NCBI GenBank assembly: GCA_023425025.1 | Contig: JAFADG010000026.1 | Location: forward strand, 1 to 64,000 | DNA: 64,000 nucleotides | Reading direction: 5' to 3' | Origin: Bacillota bacterium | Lineage (GTDB): Bacteria; Bacillota; Clostridia; Christensenellales; Aristaeellaceae | In this document: piece by piece, positions 26,232-33,816 of the stretch | How the letters are laid out: every line of letters begins with the position of its first letter | Position numbering within the stretch: position 1 is the first letter of the stretch | Notes under the pieces: generated by a model | The model's database searches: none | What the model was told of the DNA's origin: nothing | What the model saw: the letters and a program-made list of their open reading frames with translations, nothing else | Made by a program: the position numbers and the translations under genes

Positions 26232-27146
26232 ATGGAGAAAATCATTGAGGTTTCCAAGCTTACAAAAAGCTACAAGGATGTAAAGGCGGTGCAGGGCATC
26301 GACTTTTACGTGGACGCGGGCACACTCTTTGCTTTCCTGGGCCCCAACGGGGCGGGAAAGTCCACCACCATCGACATGATCTGCACGCTTTTGAAGCCTG
26401 ACGCGGGTCAGGTGAACGTGGGCGGCTATGCGCTTTCCAAGGACGACGACAAGATCCGCGGCCTGATTGGCGTAGTCTTTCAGGACAGTATTCTGGACGA
26501 CATGCTCACCGTGCGGGAAAACCTGTCCACCCGGGGCGGGTTTTACGGCCTGAGCGGGCAAAAGCTCAGGCAGGCCGTGCAAAGGGCCGCCAGGGTGGCC
26601 GAGGTGGAGGGTTTTCTGGATAGGCCCTACGGCAAGCTCTCCGGCGGCCAGCGCCGGCGCGCCGACATCGCAAGGGCCCTGGTCAACACCCCCAAGATCC
26701 TTTTCCTGGATGAGCCCACCACGGGCCTGGACCCGCAAACGCGGCAAAGCGTGTGGGATACCATCCGCGCCTTGCAAAAGCAGGAAGGGATGACCGTGTT
26801 TTTGACCACCCACTACATGGAGGAGGCCGCCGGCGCCGACTATGTGGCGGTCATCGACAAGGGCGTCATCACCGCCAAGGGCACGCCGGCGGAATTGAAG
26901 GAGCGCTTCAGCCGCGACCAGCTGAAGATCGAGCCCGCGGATGAGCAAGGCCTGCTTGCGTATCTGAAGGAAAAGAATATCGCCTACGATCTAAAAGGCG
27001 CCATGGTTCACATCCCCCTGGCCCGCACAAAGGACGCGCTGCCCATTTTGAAGGACTGCGAAGCCTTTATTGATATCTTCGAGGTCGTTTGCGGCAGCAT
27101 GGACGACGCGTTTATCGCCATCACAGGAAAGGGGATGAGGGAATGA
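26232..27146 (+). CDS. ABC transporter ATP-binding protein, DrrA/NatA type
   Basis: A 304-residue ATPase of an exporter. It contains Walker A GPNGAGKS (about residue 38), Q-loop VVFQDS, signature LSGGQRRR, Walker B ILFLDEPTTGLDPQT and H-loop LTTHYMEEA. The C-terminal 80 residues form the extra domain common in drug and Na+ exporters. ATG 26232 is preferred over 26220, since the GGGGGA lies between them. The stop codon overlaps the start of the permease gene (ATGA). Confidence 0.93.
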   Translation: MEKIIEVSKLTKSYKDVKAVQGIDFYVDAGTLFAFLGPNGAGKSTTIDMICTLLKPDAGQVNVGGYALSKDDDKIRGLIGVVFQDSILDDMLTVRENLSTRGGFYGLSGQKLRQAVQRAARVAEVEGFLDRPYGKLSGGQRRRADIARALVNTPKILFLDEPTTGLDPQTRQSVWDTIRALQKQEGMTVFLTTHYMEEAAGADYVAVIDKGVITAKGTPAELKERFSRDQLKIEPADEQGLLAYLKEKNIAYDLKGAMVHIPLARTKDALPILKDCEAFIDIFEVVCGSMDDAFIAITGKGMRE

Positions 27147-28003
27147 TCACACTGAAATTCGCCTCCCGCAACCTGAAAATGTTTTTTAGGGACCGGGCCG
27201 CCGTGTTCTTCTCGCTGCTGGCGGCGTTCATTATCATCGGCCTGTACATTCTGTTTCTGGGCGATATGCTCTCCAGCGGCATGAAAGCCGTGCCGGGGTC
27301 CAGGTTTTTGATGGACAGCTGGATCATGGCGGGGTTACTCAGCGTCACCTCCGTCACCACCACCATGGGCGCCTTTGGCATCATGGTCAGGGATCAGGAA
27401 AAGAAATCCGCCAAGGATTTTGCCGCTTCCCCCATCAGGCGCTCCACCCTGGCAGCCGGCTATATACTCAGCTCCTTCATTATCGGGTTGATCATGACCC
27501 TGGTCACCTTTGTGCTGGCCGAGGTGTACATTGTGGGCTACGGCGGACAGCTGCTAAGCGCTCTAAGCGCTTTGAAAGTGCTTGGCGTCATGCTGCTGTC
27601 CGTCCTTTCCAGCACGGCCATGATCCTGTTTATGGTATCCTTTTTCAAAAGCAGCAACGCCTTTGCCACGGCCTCCAGCCTGCTGGGCACGCTGATCGGC
27701 TTTTTGACCGGCGTGTACATTCCCATGGGCCAGCTGCCCGAAGCCGTTCAATCCATTGTGAAATTCTTTCCCGTATCCCACGCAAGCTTATTGTTCCGCC
27801 AGGTGATGATGGACGCGCCCATGCAGGCCGCCTTCGCCGGCGCGCCGGAAACATCCGCCCGGGAATTTCAAAAGATGATGGGCGTATCCTTCCAAATCGG
27901 CGGCGCGCAAGTGTCCATGCTCACAAGCATCCTGGTGCTTTTGGGTACGGCTTTGGTATTCTTTCTGCTTTCCACCTGGAATCTTTCAAGGAAAAGGAAA
28001 TAA
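27143..28003 (+). CDS. ABC-2 type exporter permease
   Basis: A 286-residue membrane protein of the ABC-2 family with six hydrophobic segments, starting with a cytosolic amphipathic stretch (FASRNLKMFFRDRAAVF) and ending in LVLLGTALVFFLLSTWNLSRK. The ATG overlaps the ATPase stop by four bases. With that gene it makes a two-component exporter, perhaps for an antibiotic, lipid or peptide; the cargo is not readable from the sequence. Confidence 0.9.
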   Translation: MITLKFASRNLKMFFRDRAAVFFSLLAAFIIIGLYILFLGDMLSSGMKAVPGSRFLMDSWIMAGLLSVTSVTTTMGAFGIMVRDQEKKSAKDFAASPIRRSTLAAGYILSSFIIGLIMTLVTFVLAEVYIVGYGGQLLSALSALKVLGVMLLSVLSSTAMILFMVSFFKSSNAFATASSLLGTLIGFLTGVYIPMGQLPEAVQSIVKFFPVSHASLLFRQVMMDAPMQAAFAGAPETSAREFQKMMGVSFQIGGAQVSMLTSILVLLGTALVFFLLSTWNLSRKRK

Positions 28004-28040
28004 TGTTCCGCGCATGGAATGGATAGGGGAACATTTTCTT
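28002..28040 (+). terminator. Terminator between the ABC-2 permease and the GNAT gene
   Basis: AATGTTCC (28002-28009) pairs with GGAACATT (28028-28035) and is followed by TTCTTT. It overlaps the leader of the next gene, so it may only partly terminate. Confidence 0.6.
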
Positions 28041-28057
28041 TGGAGAGGATGAACCCT

Positions 28058-28531
28058 ATGCCCGATATGCTGGTGCATTTGCTGAAACTGCCGGACCTTG
28101 CGCCCCAACTTGCCGACATGGCGCAAAAAGGGATTTCCGTGCGCCGGGCGATGGTGCCCGACCTGCGCCGTATCACCGCCTGGGTGGAAAAACACTTCGG
28201 CCCCCGCTGGGCCAGCGAATGCGAAGTCTGCTTTTCCCGCCAGCCGGTGAGCCTGTTTATCGCCGTGAAGGACGATGAGATTCTGGGCTTTGGCTGCTAC
28301 GAGGCGACCTGCCGCGACTACTTCGGCCCCACAGGCGTATTGGAAAGCCAGCGCGGCCTTGGCATCGGCAGGGTACTGCTCATCGCCTGCATGCATGGCC
28401 TTCGGGAACTGGGGTATGCCTACGCCGTGATCGGCGGGGCCGGCCCTGTGGGCTTTTACGAAAAGGCGGTGGGCGCCGCGGTGATCCCGGATTCCGTGCC
28501 GGGGGTATACAAGGATTTGCTGAAGGAGTAA
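28058..28531 (+). CDS. GNAT N-acetyltransferase
   Basis: A 157-residue GNAT protein. After VRRAMVPDLRRITAWVEKHFG comes a strand with LFIAVKDDEILGFGCYE and the acyl-CoA loop SQRGLGIGRVLL (about residues 105-116), then YAVIGGAGPVGFYEKAVGA. ATG at 28058 has GGAGAGG eight bases upstream; ATG 28049 lies too close to it. It follows the ABC exporter by 54 bases, across a hairpin. Substrate unknown. Confidence 0.85.
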   Translation: MPDMLVHLLKLPDLAPQLADMAQKGISVRRAMVPDLRRITAWVEKHFGPRWASECEVCFSRQPVSLFIAVKDDEILGFGCYEATCRDYFGPTGVLESQRGLGIGRVLLIACMHGLRELGYAYAVIGGAGPVGFYEKAVGAAVIPDSVPGVYKDLLKE

Positions 28532-28602
28532 TGTTGCAGATACCCGTGATGCAAGCATCATCCCAAGGGATGAAAAGCGCGTACCAGAGCCTTCCCTTGG
28601 AG

Positions 28603-28645
28603 GGCTCCTTTTGAAAGGAGCTGTCAGCGAAGCTGACTGAGGATT
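28603..28645. repeat. Family A repeat core, copy at 28.6 kb
   Basis: The 43 bases match the cores at 4265 and 8065, with hairpins CTCCTTT/AAAGGAG and GTCAGC-GAA-GCTGAC. The outer arms seen at 8 kb are not conserved here. Confidence 0.8.
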
Positions 28646-28695
28646 GGCCAGCGCCGGATGAGGTGCTTGGCTGCGCTTAGCATACCCCGGCTTAT

Positions 28696-28750
28696 CACCT
28701 CATCAGTCACCGAAGGCAGACAGCTTCCCCGCAAGTGGAAGCCTTTTGGC
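28696..28750. repeat. Inverted, diverged member of the same repeat family
   Basis: On the minus strand it reads GGGGAAGCTGTCTGCC then TTCGGTGACTGATGAGG, which aligns with the family A core. It faces the copy at 28603, so the two form a large imperfect inverted repeat. Another relative is at 53717-53769. Confidence 0.65.
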
Positions 28751-28763
28751 TTATACTAATGGA

Positions 28764-28901
28764 AAACATTATTGCGTCCATGGGCGTGAGAGATTTTCGT
28801 GCAATACAAGGAGACGTAGCGAGACGTAGCTGCGCTACGCGCAGCGGCAGACGACGCTTAAGTAGCGCGAAAAGATCCACGGTAACGACGCAATAATGTT
28901 T
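28764..28901. mobile_element. 138-bp MITE-like element with perfect 15-bp terminal inverted repeats
   Basis: AAACATTATTGCGTC (28764-28778) and GACGCAATAATGTTT (28887-28901) are exact reverse complements. Similarity continues imperfectly inward (a TTTTCG block on both sides), and the centre is rich in GACGTAGCG/GCTACGCG. It has no coding capacity. The form is that of a non-autonomous element or hairpin repeat; no target duplication is obvious. With the two repeats above it fills the 467-base gap 28532-28998. Confidence 0.7.
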
Positions 28902-28942
28902 GGAAGCAGTATTACATGCTCCTACCATTTTTCAGGCAGTAT

Positions 28943-28982
28943 AAAAGCGCCGCCGGGAAGTCCATGGCTTCCCGGCGGCGCT
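28943..28982 (-). terminator. Terminator of the HisRS-like gene
   Basis: AGCGCCGCCGGGAAG (28946-28960) and CTTCCCGGCGGCGCT (28968-28982) form a perfect 15 bp stem. On the minus strand it follows the stop codon and is trailed by TTTAT. Confidence 0.88.
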
Positions 28983-28998
28983 GCTTATCAAAAAGTAT

Positions 28999-29943
28999 TT
29001 ACTCCTGCCGCAGCGTCATCAGCCTGTCCAGGCCAATGGCGCTGATCAGCAGGCGTTCTTTTTTATTGCCCAGCATCTTTTGCGTCCAATCCACAAAACC
29101 GCCGTCGCCCACCTCCGACAGCTCATCGCCTGTGGGTATCATCAATTTGAAATTAAGCCCCTGATAGTAGGCGTTGTCCGAATTCCCTGTCTCCAAGGTG
29201 ACGGAAAGCCCGGGCAGCGTTTTTTGAATATGCTCGGCGGTCCGCTCCAAAAACCCCTGGCCGTCCTTGTACCCGCCACGCTTTTTGAGGATGAGGGTCA
29301 GCGGCGTATTCAGCGCCTCCTCAAACAGCCGGCTGTAATAGGCAAGGTGCTTTGCAAGCAGGCTGTGCTCGCAGGCGTAGGAACCGGTATCCCGTCCGGA
29401 AGAAACCGCGCAAAACAATCCAAAGTGGCTGAAGCTGTTCGGTCCCGAAAAGGCCTGGCCTCTCGCCACGCGGCAGGCGGCGCCTGCGTGAACAGGCTGC
29501 CCGGCGTTGGACCAGGCCTTTTTTTGCAGCCTGTCCGCAATGAAAAGCGCCAGCATGTTGGTGGGGTCGGCCAAGAGCTCCGTGCCCCGCAAAGCGGAAA
29601 GCACCTTGTTCTGGCTGACCGCCGCCAGAGCGGAACAGCTGAAAAGCTGCCCCGCGGGGGAAAGCAAAACAGGGTCGATGCCCATTTCCCTGGCCAGGGT
29701 CAGGGTTTGCAGCTCCGTTTGCAAATAGGCGATGGCGTCTATCGTGGCGGGCTTCACAAACCGGTTGCCTTGATACTCCTTCAAAAGCTGGGGCGGGGTC
29801 ACGCGGCCGGCCCTTTTTAAGAATACCTCCATCAAAAGCGACTGCAGATCGGAGGCGGAAAGGGCGCTCAGCTTGTCGAGCAAGCCTTCGTCGCCCGATT
29901 GCTTTAGGATCCTTTCCAGGATAGGGGATGGGTTTCCCGCCAT
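28999..29943 (-). CDS. Uncharacterised protein with a class II tRNA-synthetase (HisRS/HisZ)-like core
   Basis: A 314-residue cytosolic protein. The C-terminal segment NAYYQGLNFKL, then GDGGFVDWTQKMLG and AIGLDRLMTL, resembles the HisRS/HisZ layout (YYTG-x-F, GGGRYD, GLDRL). Earlier parts, LLSPAGQLFSCSALAAVSQ and SSGRDTGSYACEHSLLAKH, would fit the rest of a degenerate core. The motif 2 and histidine-binding residues of a true synthetase are not seen, and no anticodon domain is present. The ATG at 29943 follows GGAGGG. It stands alone between repeats and a terminator. A regulatory or paralogous synthetase role is inference; treat the family call as tentative. Confidence 0.45.
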   Translation of the reverse strand: MAGNPSPILERILKQSGDEGLLDKLSALSASDLQSLLMEVFLKRAGRVTPPQLLKEYQGNRFVKPATIDAIAYLQTELQTLTLAREMGIDPVLLSPAGQLFSCSALAAVSQNKVLSALRGTELLADPTNMLALFIADRLQKKAWSNAGQPVHAGAACRVARGQAFSGPNSFSHFGLFCAVSSGRDTGSYACEHSLLAKHLAYYSRLFEEALNTPLTLILKKRGGYKDGQGFLERTAEHIQKTLPGLSVTLETGNSDNAYYQGLNFKLMIPTGDELSEVGDGGFVDWTQKMLGNKKERLLISAIGLDRLMTLRQE

Positions 29944-30091
29944 TTTCACGTTCCTCCCTGCTGCCGCGATGATACGGCTGGCGCTTTGTATGTACCCATA
30001 AGTATACACGAAAACAGGCGGAGAAGGAACAGGGGGCGGCGCAGGGCAAACGCTTTTGCAACCAATTTTCTTTGATTTGCTTGCTATAGGC

Positions 30092-30110
30092 GGGCGATTA
30101 TCATTCGCCC
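30092..30110. repeat. Family B short palindrome
   Basis: GGGCGATTATCATTCGCCC, 19 bp. Relatives lie at 8140, 39038, 46305 and 46378, all intergenic. Confidence 0.7.
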
Positions 30111-30132
30111 TCCTGTGCCGCAATCCCACGAC

Positions 30133-30170
30133 AAAAGAAAACGGAGGATGAACCTTTCCTTCACCCTCCG
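30133..30170 (-). terminator. Terminator of the GH65 gene
   Basis: CGGAGGATGAA (30142-30152) pairs with TTCACCCTCCG (30160-30170) with one mismatch; on the minus strand TTTTCTTTT follows. Confidence 0.8.
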
Positions 30171-30187
30171 CATGATGTCCTTGATTG

Positions 30188-32452
30188 TCATCCAGGAAAC
30201 GGCAGCCGCGTTTCCTTTTCCACGGTGACGCTTTGGCCGTACAGCGTCAGGGTGAGGGGTTTGCCTTCCAGCAGAGTCAAAACCGTGCCCTCGGTGTTTA
30301 CGCAAACCCGAAGCAGCCTCTCCCGGTAGTTTACGTTGAAGGTATAGCCCTTGAAGCAGTCGGGCAAAAAGGGCGCAAAGGACAGGCCGTTTGCCGTGCG
30401 CATGCCCGCGAAGCCCTGGGCGATGGACAGCCAGCTGCCGGCCATGCTGGTTACATGCAAGCCGTCCTCGGTATCGTGGTTAATGTTGTCCAGATCCAGC
30501 CGGGCCGTTCGGCGGTACATTTCCACCGCCTTTTCGGGGTAGCCGATCTCCGCCGCCAGTATGCTGTGCACGCAGGGGGACAGGCTGCTTTCGTGGACGG
30601 TGAGGGGCTCGTAAAAATCAAAGTTTCGCTTCTTTGTTTCCGCATCATACAAATGCCCCAGGAAGTACAGGCCCTGCAGCACGTCGGCCTGCTTGATGTA
30701 GCAGGAGCGCAAGATCCTGTCCCAGGACCAGTGCTGGTTGATGGGCCGGTTCTTGGGGTCGATCTGCGCGGCGGGGGTCAGGTCCTTGTCCAGGAAGGTA
30801 TCGTGCTGCACGAAAATGCCAAGGCCCTTGTCTTCGGGAAAGTACATGTTTCCGGCCACTTCCCGCATGCGGGCCATTTCTTCCTCCGTGACGCCCGTCT
30901 CCTTCACGCGGCGGGGACCGGCCATTTCGGCGGCTTCCAGGAAGTACTGCAAGCACCAGACGGCGATGCGGTTGGTGTACCAGTTGTTGCTGACGTTGTT
31001 TTCGTACTCGTTGGGGCCGGTAACGCCGTGGAGCATGTATTTGCCCGCGCGATTGGAATAGTGGACGCGGCTGCGCCAGAACCTGGCGATGCCGGCCAGC
31101 ACGTCAAGGCCCTCGTTTTTCACATACTCCGTGTCGCCGGTGAAACTTACGTAGTTGAAGATGGCATGGGCGATGGCGCCGTTGCGGTGGATCTCCTCAA
31201 AGGTGATTTCCCACTCGTTGTGGCATTCCACGCCGGTAAAGGTAACCATGGGGTACAGCGCCCCTTGCAGCCCCTGCTGCTTCGCGTTGTGGTACGCGCC
31301 GGGCAATTGCTTATGGCGGTACAAAAGGAGCTGGCGGGCCACGTCCGCCCCGGCCACGGCCATGTACACCGGCAGGCAGTAGGCCTCGGTATCCCAATAG
31401 GTGGCCCCGCCGTACTTTTCGCCGGTGAAGCCCTTGGGGCCGATGTTCAGCCGCTCATCCTCCCCCGAATAGGTGGACAACAGATGGAACAGGTTGAAGC
31501 GGATACCCTGCTGGGCGCCGTCGTCGCCGTCAATGCGCACGTCCGCCATTTCCCAGCGGCGCTTCCAGCCGGCCTTGTGGCCCGCCAGCGCCTGGTCATA
31601 CCCCGCCTGGGCCGCCTTTTCCGCGGCTTCCATTGCCAGGGGCAGCAATTGATCCTCCTCATGGTCCCGGCTGGTGAACACAAGGGAGAACTTATCCAGC
31701 GACACGGCCTGGCCGGCGGCGGCCATCAGGCCGTACACCGCCTCGCAGCGGCCCTTTTTCGTTTCCTTACGGGCCAGGGTCATATCCTTCGCGTTCACCG
31801 CCATGGCGGCGGCCACGGTAAAGCGGGGCGTCAGGAAGGGGTTTTCCTTTGTTTGGGTGAGCAGGCCCAGGGCGCCGTCCTCCTCCTTTTCCTCCAGCAG
31901 CTCCCAGAAGGTCTCGTCGTAGTTGGCGTCCAGATTCCTGACGTTGCCGTCCAGATAAGGCTTTAAGGCGATGTGGGCGGGGAAGGAGGGCGTCACCGTA
32001 TAGCGGATGGCCAGCAGCTCCTTTTGATTGACGGATACAAACCGCTGGCTTTCCACCCGCACGGTGCCCTTTTGCATTTCCACCAGGGCCACCCTATGCA
32101 AAACGCCGTGCTGCATATTCACTTCCCGCAGGAATTTCACGACGGGATAGCGGTGCAAATCCAGCGGCTCCCCATCCACCGTCACATCGATGCCGATGAG
32201 GTTGACGGCATTGATCACCTTGCCGAAGTATTGCGGGTAGCCGTTTTTCCACCAGCCCACCCTGGTCTTGTCAGGGAACCAGACGCCGCCCAGGTATGTG
32301 CCCCGGTGGGTGTCGCCGGTATACTGCTCCTCAAAGTTGCCCCGAAGCCCCATGTACCCGTTGCCCAGGGAGCAAAGGCTTTCCCCCAGGCGCATGTCGC
32401 TTGGGTTCCACCGCTGCTCGACCACCTTCCAGGGATGCACGCAAAAGCCCAT
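30188..32452 (-). CDS. Glycoside hydrolase family 65, maltose phosphorylase-like
   Basis: A 754-residue cytosolic enzyme. GH65 phosphorylases split alpha-glucosides with phosphate to give beta-glucose 1-phosphate. It has the N-terminal beta-sandwich (ESLCSLGNGYMGLRGNFEEQY), a linker, the (alpha/alpha)6 barrel with GATYWDTEAYCLPVY, the catalytic acid in VTGPNEYENNVSNNWYTN (about residue 480), and KQADVLQGLYFLG. The NNVSNNWYTN stretch resembles maltose phosphorylases; kojibiose, nigerose or trehalose phosphorylase are alternatives. ATG 32452 follows AAGGAGAG. It is monocistronic, with a promoter and a LacI-type operator upstream. A second GH65 begins at 63068. Confidence 0.9.
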   Translation of the reverse strand: MGFCVHPWKVVEQRWNPSDMRLGESLCSLGNGYMGLRGNFEEQYTGDTHRGTYLGGVWFPDKTRVGWWKNGYPQYFGKVINAVNLIGIDVTVDGEPLDLHRYPVVKFLREVNMQHGVLHRVALVEMQKGTVRVESQRFVSVNQKELLAIRYTVTPSFPAHIALKPYLDGNVRNLDANYDETFWELLEEKEEDGALGLLTQTKENPFLTPRFTVAAAMAVNAKDMTLARKETKKGRCEAVYGLMAAAGQAVSLDKFSLVFTSRDHEEDQLLPLAMEAAEKAAQAGYDQALAGHKAGWKRRWEMADVRIDGDDGAQQGIRFNLFHLLSTYSGEDERLNIGPKGFTGEKYGGATYWDTEAYCLPVYMAVAGADVARQLLLYRHKQLPGAYHNAKQQGLQGALYPMVTFTGVECHNEWEITFEEIHRNGAIAHAIFNYVSFTGDTEYVKNEGLDVLAGIARFWRSRVHYSNRAGKYMLHGVTGPNEYENNVSNNWYTNRIAVWCLQYFLEAAEMAGPRRVKETGVTEEEMARMREVAGNMYFPEDKGLGIFVQHDTFLDKDLTPAAQIDPKNRPINQHWSWDRILRSCYIKQADVLQGLYFLGHLYDAETKKRNFDFYEPLTVHESSLSPCVHSILAAEIGYPEKAVEMYRRTARLDLDNINHDTEDGLHVTSMAGSWLSIAQGFAGMRTANGLSFAPFLPDCFKGYTFNVNYRERLLRVCVNTEGTVLTLLEGKPLTLTLYGQSVTVEKETRLPFPG

Positions 32453-32481
32453 GAATCCTCTCTCCTTTAAACGCAAATGCG

Positions 32482-32491
32482 CAAACGTTTG
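32482..32491. promoter_or_regulatory. LacI-type operator upstream of GH65
   Basis: CAAACGTTTG is a perfect 10 bp palindrome with central CG. It lies about 18 bp downstream of the -10 box and 30 bp before the start codon, so a bound repressor would block elongation. It resembles the operator at 59772, so one LacI protein could control both GH65 loci. Confidence 0.6.
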
Positions 32492-32508
32492 TATACCACA
32501 ATAAACGC

Positions 32509-32538
32509 ATCATAAGCTGTAAGCGCCCCGTTTGTCAA
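32509..32538 (-). promoter_or_regulatory. Promoter of the GH65 gene
   Basis: Minus strand TTGACA (32538-32533), 18 bp, TATGAT (32514-32509). Confidence 0.7.
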
Positions 32539-32553
32539 GGCGCTTACAGCGCA

Positions 32554-32721
32554 TCGAAAAAGTGGCGCTGCCAATTTTTCGAGTTTTCCCTCGCTACACT
32601 GCAAAAGCTGCGCTTTTGCGGCCGTTTGCTCGGGCAAGGTAGGAATTTCTTCGAAATTCCAGCGAAAATCACCGCACATGTCGCTGATTTCCGATTTATC
32701 ATTGGAGGGCCGCGGCCCTCC
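32554..32721. repeat. Cluster of four perfect hairpins (structured intergenic element)
   Basis: In 168 bases: TCGAAAAA/TTTTTCGA (32554-32582), GCAAAAGC/GCTTTTGC (32601-32619), GGAATTTC/GAAATTCC (32642-32660), and the perfect 18 bp palindrome GGAGGGCCGCGGCCCTCC (32704-32721). No gene or T-run explains them. It lies upstream of the GH65 promoter and past the end of the YARHG gene. It may be a repeat element or a non-coding RNA. Confidence 0.55.
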
Positions 32722-32758
32722 ACTACCTCCCAGCGTTTTTTTCAGCTGTTTGCGGACT

Positions 32759-33625
32759 TTATTCTTGTATTTCTATAGCGTCAAACGGCACGCACCCCCG
32801 CACGAGGCCTTCGCTTGTTTCGGCCTGTACATACGCCCAGGCGCGGTCGTTGTTCAATGTGCCAAGATACGTTACCGCGTCGCCCTTTTTAAGCGTGGCA
32901 AGGGGCGCGAACGAACTGACGGGATCGTCGGTGACGGAAACCCTTCTTGTGACGGCGGCGTCCTGATACGCAAATTCCAGATCATCCGCGTACACGTCGC
33001 CCTTGATTTTCTGCCCATCCACGAAGCCTAAGCGGGCGCCGCCCTTGCTGACCCTGTACAATACCATCAGCCAGCCGTTTTCCCAGCCGTACACGTATAC
33101 CGTGCCGTTGGTGCTGGTCATGGCCTTGCCGCCGGCGGCCCGCAGATAATCCATGCCGGGGCCGGTATACACGTTCAGCTTCTGCCCGGGCGCAAACACA
33201 TACTCGGTAAATTCATCGGGAATGTTGAAAAGCGTGGGCTCGGTTTGTTTCAGGGGCTTGCCTTCCGGATTCTTGGTGCCCATATCCCGCATCTGCTGGC
33301 GGACATCCTTTACCAGCCGCTCATTGTACCACTCGACGCTGCTTAACCGGCTGTAGGTAAAGCTCTGGTCCTCCCGATACCAGGACTGGGCGTTGAAATA
33401 ATCATAATAGTTTCCGTCCGGGTCGAAGGGGAAGCCGTGGCGGGCAAAGATTTCATTGAGCACAAAGCCCAAAGCGGTATACTGCCACTGCCAGAGCTCC
33501 TCTTCGGTCAGGCAGCGGTTATTGCTGTCGGGAATCAGATAAAAGTTGGAGGCAAAGGCACCGGCAGGCACAAGCGCGGCCATCAAAACAAGGACCGCGG
33601 CGAAGGCCAGAATGCGTTTTTTCAT
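32759..33625 (-). CDS. Secreted YARHG-domain protein with SH3-like C-terminus
   Basis: A 288-residue exported protein. Residues 1-25 are a signal peptide (ILAFAAVLVLMAALVPAGAFA) without lipobox. A YARHG domain follows (about 30-100): LNEIFARHGFPF, then YFNAQSWYRED and SSVEWYNERLV. The rest looks like two small SH3-type beta domains (QKLNVYTGPGMDYLRA; LKKGDAVTYLGTLNNDRAWAYVQ). YARHG proteins are extracellular and probably bind the cell wall; no enzyme is implied. The ATG at 33625 has GGAGG. A perfect 8 bp hairpin, GGGGCTGG/CCAGCCCC (33679-33700), lies in its leader. Confidence 0.8.
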   Translation of the reverse strand: MKKRILAFAAVLVLMAALVPAGAFASNFYLIPDSNNRCLTEEELWQWQYTALGFVLNEIFARHGFPFDPDGNYYDYFNAQSWYREDQSFTYSRLSSVEWYNERLVKDVRQQMRDMGTKNPEGKPLKQTEPTLFNIPDEFTEYVFAPGQKLNVYTGPGMDYLRAAGGKAMTSTNGTVYVYGWENGWLMVLYRVSKGGARLGFVDGQKIKGDVYADDLEFAYQDAAVTRRVSVTDDPVSSFAPLATLKKGDAVTYLGTLNNDRAWAYVQAETSEGLVRGCVPFDAIEIQE

Positions 33626-33756
33626 GGTTTTGTCCTCCCAAATCGGTATATTCCCCACACAATAAGTATATGCAAGCTGGGGCTGGTGAGACCCAGCCCC
33701 ATGAACGGTACAAATTGATATGTAAATTTTACCATAAACAGCCGCGCCTGTCAATG

Positions 33757-33800
33757 AAAACAGCCCGGTGCTTCCGTGTTTTACGGATGGGCCGGGCTGG
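33757..33800 (-). terminator. Terminator of the GT1 glycosyltransferase gene
   Basis: CAGCCCGG (33761-33768) pairs with CCGGGCTG (33792-33799); on the minus strand TTTTC follows. Confidence 0.75.
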
Positions 33801-33816
33801 TTGCGGATATATTGTC

